Below are positions 42,497-57,617 of a stretch of DNA of 64,000 nt, piece after piece. The stretch's first letter is position 1, and each line of letters begins with the position of its first letter. The notes below the pieces were generated by a model that saw only the letters and a list, made by a program, of their open reading frames with translations, was not told the DNA's origin and did not search any database. The position numbers were made by a program, and so were the translations under genes. Location: the NCBI RefSeq assembly GCF_000349325.1, contig NC_020504.1, forward strand, positions 4,994,053-5,058,052, given 5' to 3'. This stretch comes from Streptomyces davaonensis JCM 4913. Its GTDB lineage: Bacteria; Actinomycetota; Actinomycetes; Streptomycetales; Streptomycetaceae.

Positions 42497-42570
42497 TGGG
42501 GCTAACAGGATTTGAACCTGTGGCCTCATCCTTATCAGGGATGCGCTCTAACCAACTGAGCTATAGCCCC
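42497..42570 (-). tRNA. tRNA-Ile (anticodon GAT)
   Basis: A 74-nt cloverleaf on the minus strand: GGGGCTATAGCTCAGTTGG, anticodon loop CTGATAA (GAT), T-arm CAGGTTCAAATCCTG, acceptor end TAGCCCCA. No encoded CCA. It lies downstream of the gyrA-DUF3566 genes. Confidence 0.97.
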
Positions 42571-42658
42571 GCCGCGCTCTGCGGTGTGTGTCCCGCGCGC
42601 TGACTCCTGAAGATTAGCGCACCTGGTGCGCAGTCCCAAAATCGGTTGTCGGGGACCC

Positions 42659-43393
42659 TCACTCGTCCTCGGCGAGGGTCAGCTCGACGCCGCCCACGAA
42701 GCCCGCGGAGAGGTTGTAGATGAACGCGCCGAGGGTGGCGAGCGCCGTCGCGAGGACGACGTCGATGACCGCGATGATCGACGTGAACATCAGGACGTTC
42801 GGCAGCGACAGGAAGGACTGGAGGTCAAAGCCGTTGGACTCGTTGGAGCCGGTGGCCTCGGAGATGGTGCCGCCGACCGTCGAGAAGACACCCATGGCGT
42901 CCATGACCATCCACAGCACCGCCGACGCGACGATCGTGCAGATGCCGAGCGCGATGGAGAGCAGGAAGCTGACCTTCATCACCGACCACGGGTCGGCCTT
43001 CGCCACCCGCAGCCGCGCCTTGCGGGTGCGCGGCGTCGTCCGGGCACCCGTGCGCGGCCTGCGGACCGCACCGGTCGCGCCGGGGGCCTGAGCGGCCGCC
43101 GGATAGGCCTGCGGCGGGTGGTAGGGCCCGGAGGAGGGCTGCGGCTGCCGCTCGCCGGGCAGCGGCGATGCCGTCGGCACCGCCTGCGCCGGCTGCTGCC
43201 GGTCCGCCGGGGCCGGGCCGGCCGCGTACTGCTGGGCCTGCGGGCCTCGGGTGTCCGTCACAGTTCCCCCCTGGGATCCATGCCTGTCGGGCGAGGGCGA
43301 GTCAGTGGTCTGCGCGGCGGAGCCACGGCCGCCGCCGTCCTCGTCCGTACCCGTAGAGGTACCGGCCGATCCGGCGCCCGTGGCTCCGCTCAC
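42659..43393 (-). CDS. DUF3566 transmembrane protein
   Basis: A 244-residue protein: a low-complexity cytoplasmic N-terminus (Gly/Ala/Pro/Gln-rich, about 120 residues), then the conserved DUF3566 domain (RKARLRVAKADPWSVMKVSF, two membrane helices LLSIALGICTIVASAVLWMVM and LMFTSIIAVIDVVLATALATLGAFIYN, ending SAGFVGGVELTLAED). It is the usual gene after gyrA in actinobacteria. GTG 43393 is chosen since CACGAGGAG lies at a good distance; GTG 43402 is too close to it. Function unknown; it may help envelope organisation. Confidence 0.9.
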   Translation of the reverse strand: MSGATGAGSAGTSTGTDEDGGGRGSAAQTTDSPSPDRHGSQGGTVTDTRGPQAQQYAAGPAPADRQQPAQAVPTASPLPGERQPQPSSGPYHPPQAYPAAAQAPGATGAVRRPRTGARTTPRTRKARLRVAKADPWSVMKVSFLLSIALGICTIVASAVLWMVMDAMGVFSTVGGTISEATGSNESNGFDLQSFLSLPNVLMFTSIIAVIDVVLATALATLGAFIYNLSAGFVGGVELTLAEDE

Positions 43394-43410
43394 GTGACTC
43401 ACTCCTCGTG

Positions 43411-45993
<2,583 letters not shown>

Positions 45994-46035
45994 TGCTGGT
46001 GAAGATCCTTCCCTGTGCGGTCAGCTGAGACCGAC

Positions 46036-48468
<2,433 letters not shown>

Positions 48469-48999
48469 TCACCCGTAGGTATCGCCGGGGCCAGTGCTGC
48501 CCGGGGCCCTCAAGGGGCCGTAGCGACGCTCGGGGCCACCGGGGCCCAGCACCTTGATCGCCCTGACCGTGCCGTGCCCGAGATCCTCGTTCAGCCGGGC
48601 CACCAACTGAGGCGCGAGCAGCCGAAGATTCGTCGCCCACGCCGTCGAGTCGCACCGCACGACCAGCACCCGCTCGTCCTCGTCGTACGTCACCGGCACA
48701 CAGTGCTTCGCCAGATCCGGGCCCACGATCTGCGGCCAGCGGCCCATCACCCCGCCCACCGCGGCCGGCGTCTCCCAGCCACGCTCGGTGATCAGCCGGT
48801 TGATGGCGGCGCCGAGCGCCATGGGGTCACGGCCGTCGGCGCGCGCGCCCGAGCGCAGACCGCCACCGCGGCGCGCCTGCTTCTTCTGCTGCTGCGCGTC
48901 CCCACGCGCGCGTGCCTGCTCCTTGGCCGCCCTCAGCGCCACGCGCGCGAGGTCGACACCGGACGGCTCGGGGGACTTCTTCGGCTCCTCGGCGGTCAT
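48469..48999 (-). CDS. dciA: DciA-family (DUF721) protein
   Basis: A 176-residue protein with a basic disordered N-terminus ([17 protein letters not shown]) and the DUF721 domain: [35 protein letters not shown], then [24 protein letters not shown]. DciA proteins help load the replicative helicase in bacteria lacking DnaC/DnaI, which fits its place beside recF and gyrB near oriC. The ATG overlaps the recF stop (ATGA). Confidence 0.92.
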   Translation of the reverse strand: MTAEEPKKSPEPSGVDLARVALRAAKEQARARGDAQQQKKQARRGGGLRSGARADGRDPMALGAAINRLITERGWETPAAVGGVMGRWPQIVGPDLAKHCVPVTYDEDERVLVVRCDSTAWATNLRLLAPQLVARLNEDLGHGTVRAIKVLGPGGPERRYGPLRAPGSTGPGDTYG

Positions 49000-50117
49000 A
49001 CGCGCTCCACCGTCCCCTCGGACACGCCATAGCGCGCCCCCGCCAGCACATGCGGCACATCGTCGTCGACCGCCGCCGTCACCAGCACCTGCTCCCCGGG
49101 CGCGACCAGCTCCGCCAGCCGCTCCCGCCGACGGGTGTCCAACTCGGCGAACACGTCGTCGAGCACCAGCACCGGCTCATTGCCCTCGGCCCGCAGCAGG
49201 TCGTACGAAGCAAGCCGCAGCGCCAGCGCGTACGACCAGGACTCGCCGTGCGAGGCATACCCCTTGGCGGGCAGCTGCCCCAGCTTGAGCAGCAGATCGT
49301 CCCGATGCGGTCCCACGAGGGTCACGCCCCGCTCGATCTCCTGCTTCCGGGCGTCCGCCAGCGCGGCCGTCAACTGCCCGTACAGATCCTCACGCGTGTG
49401 CGCCTCACCGGGCGCGGACGGCTTGTACTCCAGCGCCAGCGGGCCGCCACCGGGCGCGAGTTGCTCGTACGCCTTGTCCGCCAGCGGCTGGAGCGTGGCG
49501 ATCAGGTCCAGACGCTGGGCGAGCAGTTCGGCGCCCGCGCGCGCGAGATGCTGATCCCAGACGTCGAGGGTGGACAGGTCCATCGAACGGCCGCCGTGCC
49601 TCCGGGCCAGCGCCGCCGTCTTCAACAGGGTGTTGCGCTGCTTGAGGACCCGGTCGTAGTCAGAGCGCACCCCCGCCATACGCGGGGAACGCGCGGTGAT
49701 CAGCTCGTCCAGGAAACGGCGGCGCTCACCGGGGTCGCCCTTGACCAGCGCCAGATCCTCCGGCGCGAACAGGACCGTCCGCACTATCCCCAGGATGTCC
49801 CGCGGTCTGACCTGCGAGGACCTGTTGATGCGGGCGCGGTTGGACTTGCCCGGGTTCAACTCCAGCTCCACCAGCTGCTGCCGCTCGCCCTGGCGGACCT
49901 GCGCCCGGATCACCGCACGGTCGGCGCCCATGCGCACCAGCGGGGCGTCGGAGGCGACGCGGTGACTGCCGAGGGTGGCGAGATAGCCGACGGCCTCGAC
50001 GAGATTCGTCTTGCCCTGGCCGTTCGGGCCCACGAAAGCGGTGACGCCCGGGTCGAGCGGAACTTCGACCCGGGCGTACGAGCGGAAGTCGGCCAGCGAC
50101 AGATGCGTGACGTGCAT
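48996..50117 (-). CDS. recF: DNA replication and repair protein RecF
   Basis: A 373-residue SMC-like ATPase: Walker [14 protein letters not shown], signature region [11 protein letters not shown] and Walker [14 protein letters not shown]. RecF acts at gaps and stalled forks with RecO/RecR. It starts [14 protein letters not shown] at ATG 50117. It follows gnd by 35 bases and overlaps dciA by four, continuing the dnaN-gnd-recF-dciA order of actinobacteria. Confidence 0.97.
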   Translation of the reverse strand: MHVTHLSLADFRSYARVEVPLDPGVTAFVGPNGQGKTNLVEAVGYLATLGSHRVASDAPLVRMGADRAVIRAQVRQGERQQLVELELNPGKSNRARINRSSQVRPRDILGIVRTVLFAPEDLALVKGDPGERRRFLDELITARSPRMAGVRSDYDRVLKQRNTLLKTAALARRHGGRSMDLSTLDVWDQHLARAGAELLAQRLDLIATLQPLADKAYEQLAPGGGPLALEYKPSAPGEAHTREDLYGQLTAALADARKQEIERGVTLVGPHRDDLLLKLGQLPAKGYASHGESWSYALALRLASYDLLRAEGNEPVLVLDDVFAELDTRRRERLAELVAPGEQVLVTAAVDDDVPHVLAGARYGVSEGTVERV

Positions 50118-50152
50118 GGTCGTTTCGCCGACCTCCCCCAGTGTCCGGGTGC

Positions 50153-51028
50153 TTACTTCTTCTCGACCGCGTGGCCGCCGAACTGGTTCCGCAGCGCCGC
50201 GATCATCTTCATCTGCGGCGAATCGTCCTGACGGGACGCGAACCGCGCGAACAGAGACGCCGTGATCGCCGGGAGCGGTACGGCGTTGTCGATGGCGGCT
50301 TCCACAGTCCAGCGGCCCTCGCCGGAGTCCTGTGCATAACCGCGCAGCTTGTCCAGGTGCTCGTCCTCGTCGAGGGCGTTCACCGCGAGGTCCAGCAGCC
50401 AGGAACGGATGACCGTGCCCTCCTGCCAGGAACGGAAGACCTCCCGGACGTCGGTCACCGAGTCGACCTTCTCCAGCAGCTCCCAGCCCTCGGCATAGGC
50501 CTGCATCATCGCGTACTCGATGCCGTTGTGGACCATCTTCGCGAAGTGCCCCGCGCCGACCTTGCCCGCGTGCACCGCGCCCAGGTCACCCTCCGGCTTG
50601 AGCGCGTCGAAGATCGGCTGCACCTTGGCGACGTTCTCCACGTCGCCGCCGTACATCAGCGCGTAGCCGTTCTCCAGGCCCCAGACGCCGCCGGAGACAC
50701 CGCAGTCCACGAAGCCGATGCCCTTGGCGGCCAGCTCCTCGGCGTGCTTCTTGTCGTCCGTCCAGCGCGAGTTGCCGCCGTCCACGACGACGTCCCCGGG
50801 CTCCAGAAGCTCGGCGAGCTCGTCGACGGTCGACTGGGTGGCCGCACCGGCCGGGACCATCACCCAGACCACGCGCGGGCCCTTGAGCTTGCCCACAAGC
50901 TCTTCCAGGCTGTGGACATCCGCGAGGTCCGGGTTGCGGTCGTATCCGACGACGGTGTGGCCCGCGCGGCGGATCCGCTCGCGCATGTTGCCGCCCATCT
51001 TGCCGAGGCCGACGAGACCGAGCTCCAT
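50153..51028 (-). CDS. gnd: 6-phosphogluconate dehydrogenase (decarboxylating), short form
   Basis: A 291-residue NAD(P)-binding enzyme: [19 protein letters not shown] (Rossmann GxGxxG), [28 protein letters not shown] and [17 protein letters not shown] (catalytic Lys). It is the short (GntZ-like) type with about 290 residues rather than 470. It makes ribulose 5-phosphate from 6-phosphogluconate. ATG 51028 has AAGGAA upstream. Its place between dnaN and recF is characteristic of actinobacteria. Confidence 0.95.
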   Translation of the reverse strand: MELGLVGLGKMGGNMRERIRRAGHTVVGYDRNPDLADVHSLEELVGKLKGPRVVWVMVPAGAATQSTVDELAELLEPGDVVVDGGNSRWTDDKKHAEELAAKGIGFVDCGVSGGVWGLENGYALMYGGDVENVAKVQPIFDALKPEGDLGAVHAGKVGAGHFAKMVHNGIEYAMMQAYAEGWELLEKVDSVTDVREVFRSWQEGTVIRSWLLDLAVNALDEDEHLDKLRGYAQDSGEGRWTVEAAIDNAVPLPAITASLFARFASRQDDSPQMKMIAALRNQFGGHAVEKK

Positions 51029-51156
51029 CAGTTGTTCCTTAGGTTGCTGTGGCGTGAGTGGCACCGTGGTACCTACGTCCGAGCCTAAACCCGGACGGTC
51101 ACGCACACCTGTGGGCATACGCGCTCAAACGTATGCCCCGACCTGCGGTGTTGCCG

Positions 51157-52287
51157 TCAGCCACTCAGGCGGACCGGCATGATCAGGTACTTGTACGCCT
51201 CGTCCGCCTCGGCATCCAGCGCGGGCTTGCCGCTCAGCAGCGCGGGCTTCGTGGACGTGGTGAACGACAGCTGCGCCACCGGGGAGTCGATCGCGCTCAG
51301 GCCGTCCAGCAGGAAGGTCGGGTTGAAGGCGATCGAGATGTCGTCGCCCTCCAGCTGCGCGTCCACACGCTCCACAGCCTGTGCGTCGTCGCTGGAACCG
51401 GCCTCCAGGATCAGCACACCCTGCTCGAAGCTGAGCCGCACCGGGGTGTTCCGCTCGGCGACCAGGGCCACACGCTTCACGGCCTCCACGAAGGGCGCCG
51501 TCTCGATCACCGCGACCGAGTTGAACTCGGTCGGGAAGAGCGTCCGGTACTTCGGCAGGTCACCCTCGAGCAGCCGGGTCGTCGTACGCCGCCCCGCGCC
51601 CTCGAAACCGATCAGGCCCTCACCGGCACCGGACCCCGACAGCGCAAGCGTCACGCTGTCGCCGCTGGTCAGCGCCTTGGCGGTGTCCAGCAGCGTCTTC
51701 GCGGGCACCAGGGCCACCGCGGAGGCGTCCGGGTTCTCCGGCTTCCACAGGAACTCACGGACCGCGAACCGGTACCGGTCGGTGGAGGCCAGGGTGACCC
51801 GGTCGCCCTCGATCTCGATGCGCACACCGGTGAGCACCGGCAGGGTGTCGTCCCGACCCGCGGCGATCGCGACCTGGGAGGCGGCGGAGGCGAAGACCTC
51901 ACCGGGAACCGTGCCGGTCGCCGACGGCATCTGCGGCAGCGCCGGGTACTCCTCCACAGGCAGTGTGTGGAGTGTGAATCGCGAGGAGCCGCAGACCACG
52001 CTCGCCCGTACACCGTCTGTGGAAATCTCCACCGGCCGGTTGGGCAGAGCGCGGCAGATGTCGGCGAGCAGCCGGCCGGAGACGAGGACCGTGCCCTCCT
52101 CCTCGACCTCGGCGTCCACCGAGACCCGCGCGGAGACCTCGTAGTCGAAGCCGGACAGGCTCAGCTGGCCGTCCTCCGCCTTCAGCAGCAGGCCGGCGAG
52201 GACAGGCGCCGGCGGGCGGGCCGGGAGGCTGCGCGCCGCCCAGGCCACGGCCTCCGCGAGTACGTCGCGTTCCACCCGGATCTTCAC
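51157..52287 (-). CDS. dnaN: DNA polymerase III beta sliding clamp
   Basis: A 376-residue ring clamp: MKIRVERDVLAEAVAWAARSLPARP, VSGRLLADICRALP, TLPVEEYPALPQ and the C-terminal YLIMPVRLSG, all family hallmarks. GTG 52287 has AGGAGG at eight bases. It is read away from oriC, with dnaA on the other side of the origin read towards oriC on the same strand. Confidence 0.98.
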   Translation of the reverse strand: MKIRVERDVLAEAVAWAARSLPARPPAPVLAGLLLKAEDGQLSLSGFDYEVSARVSVDAEVEEEGTVLVSGRLLADICRALPNRPVEISTDGVRASVVCGSSRFTLHTLPVEEYPALPQMPSATGTVPGEVFASAASQVAIAAGRDDTLPVLTGVRIEIEGDRVTLASTDRYRFAVREFLWKPENPDASAVALVPAKTLLDTAKALTSGDSVTLALSGSGAGEGLIGFEGAGRRTTTRLLEGDLPKYRTLFPTEFNSVAVIETAPFVEAVKRVALVAERNTPVRLSFEQGVLILEAGSSDDAQAVERVDAQLEGDDISIAFNPTFLLDGLSAIDSPVAQLSFTTSTKPALLSGKPALDAEADEAYKYLIMPVRLSG

Positions 52288-52508
52288 TGTTGCCGCCTCC
52301 TGCTGTTGCCGGCGCTTCTCGCCCTGCCTGGCTTCGTCGTCTGTCTCGGTGTCGTCGGTCCCTGTGAGGGGAAGGTCACCGGGGAACAGTCTGACGCACG
52401 GCACTGACAGTAGGTGCCTCTCGGGGTCAAGTCGTGACGAGGGGTAGCCGGGAGCCGGACGGCGAGTTGTGCACAGGGCCCCCTTCGAAACGAAATCCCA
52501 GCTCTCTC

Positions 52509-52549
52509 TAGTTGGGAGTAGTAGTAGGGGCTGTGGAAACGGTGGATAA
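52509..52549. promoter_or_regulatory. Candidate basal unwinding site: TAG triplets, G/C spacer and two DnaA boxes
   Basis: TAG repeated three times at 52519-52527 (another at 52509-52511), then GGGC (52528-52531), then boxes TGTGGAAAC (52532-52540) and GGTGGATAA (52541-52549) abutting. This is the order DnaA-trio, GC cluster, DnaA boxes, on the dnaN side of oriC. Confidence 0.65.
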
Positions 52550-53100
52550 CCTCGTTTGCCCAGCTCAGAGCGGGAATTTTGTCCACTGGTCCTGTGGGCG
52601 GAGCCAGTGGACAACCGGCCGTTTCTGTGGAGAACAGAAAGTTCTGCACACCCCATGCACAGGCTGAGGCGAGTTGTCCCCAGCGGCGTCCCCAGCTTTA
52701 CCCACCTTTCCCACAGGCCAACCCGGCACCTTTGTGTGACGCCTTTCACTCGACGCGGTGAGAAGGCGCGTCACGTTGCCGAACAGTGGAGAGTGATGTG
52801 GAGAAGCTGGGGATCGCTGGGGACAACTCGCCTCAGCCTGTGGGTTGTCGGTGGACAACTTTCTGCACAGCCTGTGGATCAGCTCGTTGTCCACAGCCTG
52901 TGGAGATCCTTTGTCCACGAATCCACAGGCGGCTGAGCTGGGCTGATGGTCTTTCAACAGCACGGCCTGTGGACATTATCTGGACAACTCGGCAGTCCCC
53001 AGGATGTGGACGGAAGAAAGTGGCCCAATCTGTGGAGAGCGGCCGTAACCCGGCGAGTAATCGAACACCGGGTGGCGTTCACGGAGGCGGGACATGACGA

Positions 53101-53135
53101 AGGGCGCCCCCCGGATCGACTCCGGAGGGCGCCCT
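53101..53135 (-). terminator. Terminator after dnaA
   Basis: A near-perfect 15-bp stem (53101-53115 and 53121-53135) with loop TCGAC, 22 bases after the dnaA stop on the minus strand, shields oriC from dnaA transcription. Confidence 0.85.
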
Positions 53136-53157
53136 GGACGCCGTACAGAAGCGGCTG

Positions 53158-55074
53158 TCAGCCGTTCTTGATGCGGTTGGTGAGCTCGGTGACCTGGTTG
53201 TAGATGGAGCGCCGCTCGGCCATCAGATTGCGGATCTTGCGGTCGGCGTGCATGACCGTGGTGTGGTCGCGGCCGCCGAAGAGGGCGCCGATCTTCGGCA
53301 GGGAGAGGTCCGTCAGCTCGCGGCAGAGGTACATGGCGATCTGGCGGGCGGTCACCAGTGCGCGGCCGCGCGACGTGCCGCACAGGTCCTCGACGGTGAG
53401 GCCGAAGTAGTCGGCGGTGGCGCTCATGATGGCCGTGGAGGTGATCTCCGGGGCGGAGTCGTCGCCGCCCGGGATCAGGTCCTTGAGGACGATCTCGGTC
53501 AGGCCGAGGTCCACCGGCTGCCGGTTGAGCGAGGCGAATGCCGTCACCCGGATCAGCGCGCCCTCCAGTTCGCGGATGTTGCGCGAGATCCGGGAGGCGA
53601 TGAACTCCAGCACCTCCGGCGGGGCGTTGAGCTGCTCCTGCACCGCCTTCTTGCGCAGGATCGCGATCCGCGTCTCCAGCTCGGGCGGCTGGACGTCGGT
53701 GATCAGTCCCCACTCGAAGCGGTTGCGCAGCCGGTCCTCCAGCGTGACCAGCTGCTTGGGCGGCCGGTCGCTGGAGAGCACGATCTGCTTGTTGGCGTTG
53801 TGGAGCGTGTTGAAGGTGTGGAAGAACTCCTCCTGCGTCGACTCCTTGTCCGCGAGGAACTGGATGTCGTCGACGAGCAGGATGTCCATCTCGCGGTACC
53901 GCTTGCGGAAGCTGTCGCCCTTGCCGTCGCGGATGGAGTTGATGAACTCGTTGGTGAACTCCTCCGAGCTCACGTAGCGCACGCGCGTGCCGGGGTAGAG
54001 GCTCCGCGCGTAGTGGCCGATCGCGTGCAGGAGGTGGGTCTTGCCGAGCCCGGACTCCCCATAGATGAAGAGGGGGTTGTACGCCTTGGCGGGTGCCTCG
54101 GCGACGGCGACCGCGGCCGCGTGGGCGAAACGGTTCGACGCGCCGATCACGAAGGTGTCGAAGAGGTACTTCGGGTTCAGGCGTGCGGTCGGTTCGCCGG
54201 GTCCGGTGGCGGGTGCGGGCTGCGCGGCCAGCGGGCCGGGGGCGCCGCTGGCGGAGGGCAGTGCGGGGGCGGCCGGTCCGCTGCGGTGGGCGGGGCCCGT
54301 TGAAGGCTCGGGGAGGTCCCGGCGGGCGTCGCGCTGGTCGTAGTTGGGGCGGCCGCCGTCGTAGTCCCCGCGTGGCTTGTCGTAGTCCCCGCGCGGGGAG
54401 TCGTAGTCCGGGCGCTGGCCGTCGTAGTCGGCGCGCTGTCCCTCATAAGAGGGGCGGTCCATGGACTGCGGGCGGTAGTCCTGCGGTGGTTGGCCGTAGG
54501 AGTCCTGGGACGGGCTCGCGTAGGGGTCGCGTTCGGGGAAGCCGAGGCGCTGCTGCTGCCAGCTGTACTCGTCCTGCTGCGGGCGCGGCCAGGCGCCGGG
54601 CTCGGGGCGCTGGTACTCGGAGGGGTAGGCGGGGCGGGCCGTGGGGAGCTGGTCGCCCTGGTCGGGCCGGGAGGGGTAGGCGTCGCCGTCGGCGCCGCGG
54701 TGGCGGCCGTAGCCCTCGTACGGTCCGGAGGGGAGTTCGGGTTCCTCGTAGCGCGGCTGGGGGCGGGCGGGGGGTGCCGGCGGGGCCGGGGGCTCGCCGG
54801 CGGAGTCGTCGACGGTGATCGCGATCCGGATCGGGCGGCCGCATTCGCGGCTGAGGGTCTCGCTGACGATCGGGGCGAGCCGGCCCTCCAGTACGCCCTT
54901 CGCAAACTCGTTCGGTACGGCGAGCAGGGCGGTGTCCGCGACGAGAGCCAGCGGCTGGCAGCGGCGGATCCAGTGCTCGTCCTTCGCCTCGACACCCTGT
55001 CCGCGGCCCTCGCCGAGGAGCTGCTCGAGTACTCGTGGCCACACTGCGGCAAGATCGGCAGGTACGTCAGCCAC
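53158..55074 (-). CDS. dnaA: Chromosomal replication initiator protein DnaA
   Basis: A 638-residue initiator. Domain I is at the N-terminus ([19 protein letters not shown]); domain II is an unusually long Pro/Tyr/Asp/Arg-rich linker of about 200 residues (typical for Streptomyces); domain III has Walker [16 protein letters not shown] and Walker [11 protein letters not shown]; domain IV has the signature [15 protein letters not shown]. It ends INRIKNG-like. GTG 55074 was chosen, with GAGAG upstream. It melts oriC and binds the promoter boxes at 55200-55220, implying autoregulation. Confidence 0.98.
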   Translation of the reverse strand: MADVPADLAAVWPRVLEQLLGEGRGQGVEAKDEHWIRRCQPLALVADTALLAVPNEFAKGVLEGRLAPIVSETLSRECGRPIRIAITVDDSAGEPPAPPAPPARPQPRYEEPELPSGPYEGYGRHRGADGDAYPSRPDQGDQLPTARPAYPSEYQRPEPGAWPRPQQDEYSWQQQRLGFPERDPYASPSQDSYGQPPQDYRPQSMDRPSYEGQRADYDGQRPDYDSPRGDYDKPRGDYDGGRPNYDQRDARRDLPEPSTGPAHRSGPAAPALPSASGAPGPLAAQPAPATGPGEPTARLNPKYLFDTFVIGASNRFAHAAAVAVAEAPAKAYNPLFIYGESGLGKTHLLHAIGHYARSLYPGTRVRYVSSEEFTNEFINSIRDGKGDSFRKRYREMDILLVDDIQFLADKESTQEEFFHTFNTLHNANKQIVLSSDRPPKQLVTLEDRLRNRFEWGLITDVQPPELETRIAILRKKAVQEQLNAPPEVLEFIASRISRNIRELEGALIRVTAFASLNRQPVDLGLTEIVLKDLIPGGDDSAPEITSTAIMSATADYFGLTVEDLCGTSRGRALVTARQIAMYLCRELTDLSLPKIGALFGGRDHTTVMHADRKIRNLMAERRSIYNQVTELTNRIKNG

Positions 55075-55199
55075 AGGGCACGCTCTCTCACGGGTCCCAC
55101 GAACGTGTGATGGTGGGACGGGTCGGGATTCAAATCGGGTGGGACGGGCGAATCGGAGTTCAGCCACGGTAGTCAGGGCGACGGGTGCGGTTCAAGTTG

Positions 55200-55220
55200 T
55201 TGTCCCCAGGCTGTGGATAG
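55200..55220. promoter_or_regulatory. Two DnaA boxes upstream of dnaA
   Basis: TTGTCCCCA (55200-55208) and TGTGGATAG (55212-55220) face each other three bases apart, 126-146 bases upstream of the dnaA start. They fit known DnaA autorepression in Streptomyces. Confidence 0.75.
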
Positions 55221-55241
55221 TGTCTCCCGGCGGCCCCTGGT

Positions 55242-55271
55242 TTGACCGGATGGCGTAGCCCCGCGTACCGT
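55242..55271 (+). promoter_or_regulatory. Candidate housekeeping promoter of rpmH-rnpA
   Basis: TTGACC (55242-55247), 18-base spacer, TACCGT (55266-55271), matching HrdB-type -35 and -10 patterns, upstream of rpmH. Confidence 0.45.
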
Positions 55272-55461
55272 AACCAGGTCGAGTTGTCGATGGCTGCTGC
55301 CGCCTGCCTCCGATGGGCACAAGATCACGTCCCCGCCACTGCGGGGGTGAACCGGTGATCGGGAAGCGGTGCACTCGGGCGTAACTGCGAGCTACTCGTG
55401 GGCGCACGGTGACAGCCAGGACGGCACCCGCCACCACCGATTTGATTTCTGGAGCCCCCGA

Positions 55462-55599
55462 GTGAGCAAGCGCACCTTCCAGCCGAACAACCGTCGTCGC
55501 GCGAAGACCCACGGCTTCCGCCTGCGGATGCGCACCCGTGCCGGCCGCGCGATTCTCGCGAACCGTCGTGCCAAGGGTCGCGCGAGCCTGTCCGCCTGA
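55462..55599 (+). CDS. rpmH: Ribosomal protein bL34
   Basis: A 45-residue basic protein, [19 protein letters not shown] then [18 protein letters not shown], the invariant L34 sequence. GTG 55462 has GGAG seven bases upstream. It leads the conserved rpmH-rnpA-yidD-yidC-jag-rsmG run, divergent from dnaA. Confidence 0.98.
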   Translation: MSKRTFQPNNRRRAKTHGFRLRMRTRAGRAILANRRAKGRASLSA

Positions 55600-55620
55600 T
55601 CCCGGTCAGGTCATGCCGTC

Positions 55621-55992
55621 GTGCTGCCCACCGAGAACCGGCTGAGGCGGCGCGAGGACTTCGCGACCGCGGTACGACGAGGACGCCGGGCCGGACGCCC
55701 GACTCTCGTCGTCCACCTTCGTAGCGGTGCCACGGACCCGCACGCGCCTGGGGAGAGCGCTCCCCCGACGCGTGCGGGTTTCGTCGTCAGCAAGGCTGTC
55801 GGTGGTGCGGTCGTGCGCAACAAGGTGAAGCGCAGGCTTCGCCATCTGGTGCGCGATCGAGTCGACGTCTTTCCCCCCGGTAGCCTGGTAGTCGTACGAG
55901 CGCTGCCCGGTGCGGGTGACGCCGACCATGCACAGCTGGCCCGAGACCTGGATGCCGCTTTGCAGCGGCTGCTGGGAGGGGGCGCGCGATGA
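55621..55992 (+). CDS. rnpA: Ribonuclease P protein component
   Basis: A 123-residue basic protein: [45 protein letters not shown] (the RNR motif that binds the RNase P RNA). It helps mature tRNA 5' ends. GTG 55621, 21 bases after rpmH; its stop overlaps yidD (ATGA). Confidence 0.97.
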   Translation: MLPTENRLRRREDFATAVRRGRRAGRPTLVVHLRSGATDPHAPGESAPPTRAGFVVSKAVGGAVVRNKVKRRLRHLVRDRVDVFPPGSLVVVRALPGAGDADHAQLARDLDAALQRLLGGGAR

Positions 55993-56342
55993 AGTACCCG
56001 CTGCTGGCTCTGATCAAGATCTACCAGTGGACCATCAGCCCGTTGCTCGGGCCGGTGTGCAAGTACTACCCATCGTGTTCCCACTACGGCTACACAGCCA
56101 TTGACCGGCACGGTGCGATCAAGGGCACGGCGCTCACGGCCTGGCGCATCCTGCGCTGCAATCCGTGGTCGCTGGGCGGTGTGGATCATGTCCCGCCGCG
56201 CAAGCGCCCGCGATGGCACGAGCTGCTGCGGAACGCATGGCGCGCACGCAAGGGCGGGCCCTCCGCCGCCGAAACGGCCACCGAAGGCACCGAGCCTTCG
56301 AGCCCGGCCGCAGAGACCCCGTCCCATGCCCAAGGAGCATGA
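55989..56342 (+). CDS. yidD: Membrane protein insertion efficiency factor YidD
   Basis: A 117-residue protein: [50 protein letters not shown] and GGVDHVPP, all family signatures. It is membrane-associated and assists YidC, encoded next after a four-base gap. The C-terminal 45 residues are a variable charged extension. ATG 55989 overlaps the rnpA stop. Confidence 0.96.
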   Translation: MKYPLLALIKIYQWTISPLLGPVCKYYPSCSHYGYTAIDRHGAIKGTALTAWRILRCNPWSLGGVDHVPPRKRPRWHELLRNAWRARKGGPSAAETATEGTEPSSPAAETPSHAQGA

Positions 56343-56345
56343 TTA

Positions 56346-57602
56346 GTGGACACGATTGCCAGCCTCTTCAGCTTCATCACGACACCCGTCTCCTGGGTCA
56401 TCGTCCAGTTCCACACGGTGTACGGCGCCATCTTCGGCGATGACACCGGGTGGGCCTGGGGCCTGTCCATCGTGTCCTTGGTGATCCTGATCCGTATCTG
56501 CCTGATCCCGCTCTTCGTGAAGCAGATCAAGGCGACCCGGGCCATGCAGACGCTCCAGCCCGAGATGAAGAAGATCCAGGAGCGCTACAAGAACGACAAG
56601 CAGCGTCAGTCCGAAGAGATGATGAAGCTGTACAAGGAGACGGGCACCAACCCGCTCTCCTCGTGCCTTCCCATCCTGGCGCAGTCGCCGTTCTTCTTCG
56701 CCCTGTACCACGTGCTCAACAGCATCGCGAACAACGAGAAGGTCGGCGTCATCAACGACCGGCTGCTGGAGAGCGCGCAGCAGGCGCACATCTTCGGCGC
56801 GCCGCTCGCGTCGAAGTTCACGGACAGCGCGGCCAAGGTCGAGGCGCTCGGCTCCACGATCACCGACGTCCGCGTCGTGACCGCGATCATGATCATCCTG
56901 ATGTCGGCGTCGCAGTTCTACACGCAGCGCCAGCTGATGACGAAGAACGTCGACACCACGGTGAAGACGCCGTTCATGCAGCAGCAGAAGATGCTGATGT
57001 ACATCTTCCCGGTCATGTTCGCCGTCTTCGGCATCAACTTCCCGGTCGGTGTCCTCGTCTACTGGCTGACCACCAACGTGTGGACCATGGGTCAGCAGAT
57101 GTACGTCATCCGCAACAACCCGACGCCGGGTTCCAAGGCTCAGGCCGCCTACCTGGAGCGCCTGACCAAGCACGTCACGCACCAGGGCAAGGTCCGTCGG
57201 CGCGGTGAGCGCAACATCGTCAAGGCGATCGTCGCCAAGGGCCGTGACCGCAACGAGTACGAGCGCAAGTTCATCAACGGCCTGAGCAAGGCGGGTCTCG
57301 CCGCGCAGACGGACGGCACCGTGGTGAAGAGCGAGACGCCCGTCGCCGTCGCGACCGAGGACGGTACGTCCACGGCGGTTCCCAAGCGCCAGCAGCCCAA
57401 GCGGCAGAGCAAGTCCCAGCGTCAGTCCGGCGTCACGAAGGCGGCCGGCGAGTCCGACGCCAAGACGTCGCTGAGCAAGGACGACGCCCCGCAGGACGCC
57501 AAGCCCGCCGCCGCGAAGAAGTCCGGCTCCGGTACCCGCAGCAAGGCCCAGTCCGGACAGCGCAAGGGTCCGCAGCGGCCCAAGTCCCCGTCCAAGAAGT
57601 AA
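56346..57602 (+). CDS. yidC: Membrane protein insertase YidC
   Basis: A 418-residue insertase with the short actinobacterial form (no large periplasmic domain). The core has [46 protein letters not shown] in two parts, [18 protein letters not shown] and [17 protein letters not shown]; the hydrophilic-groove Arg lies in VILIR. The C-terminal 140 residues are basic and Lys/Ser/Gln-rich, typical for ribosome contact. Start GTG 56346. Confidence 0.97.
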   Translation: MDTIASLFSFITTPVSWVIVQFHTVYGAIFGDDTGWAWGLSIVSLVILIRICLIPLFVKQIKATRAMQTLQPEMKKIQERYKNDKQRQSEEMMKLYKETGTNPLSSCLPILAQSPFFFALYHVLNSIANNEKVGVINDRLLESAQQAHIFGAPLASKFTDSAAKVEALGSTITDVRVVTAIMIILMSASQFYTQRQLMTKNVDTTVKTPFMQQQKMLMYIFPVMFAVFGINFPVGVLVYWLTTNVWTMGQQMYVIRNNPTPGSKAQAAYLERLTKHVTHQGKVRRRGERNIVKAIVAKGRDRNEYERKFINGLSKAGLAAQTDGTVVKSETPVAVATEDGTSTAVPKRQQPKRQSKSQRQSGVTKAAGESDAKTSLSKDDAPQDAKPAAAKKSGSGTRSKAQSGQRKGPQRPKSPSKK

Positions 57603-57617
57603 GAAGGAGTCCATCCC

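Larger units (their letters stand above)
52288..53157. other. oriC: Chromosomal replication origin oriC
   Basis: An 870-base gene-free region between dnaA and dnaN carrying about twenty DnaA boxes in both orientations. The best are TTGTCCACA 52887-52895; others include TTGTCCACT 52579-52587, AGTGGACAA 52606-52614, TTTCCCACA 52707-52715, TGGGGACAA 52818-52826, GGTGGACAA 52850-52858, TGTGGATCA 52873-52881, TTGTCCACG 52911-52919, TGTGGACAT 52968-52976. Many are weak, typical of Streptomyces, where cooperative DnaA binding is needed. Confidence 0.96.
55075..55461. promoter_or_regulatory. Divergent dnaA/rpmH promoter region
   Basis: 387 bases without a gene between dnaA (minus) and rpmH (plus). 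It includes the DnaA boxes at 55200-55220 and a plausible rpmH promoter at 55242-55271. Confidence 0.8.
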
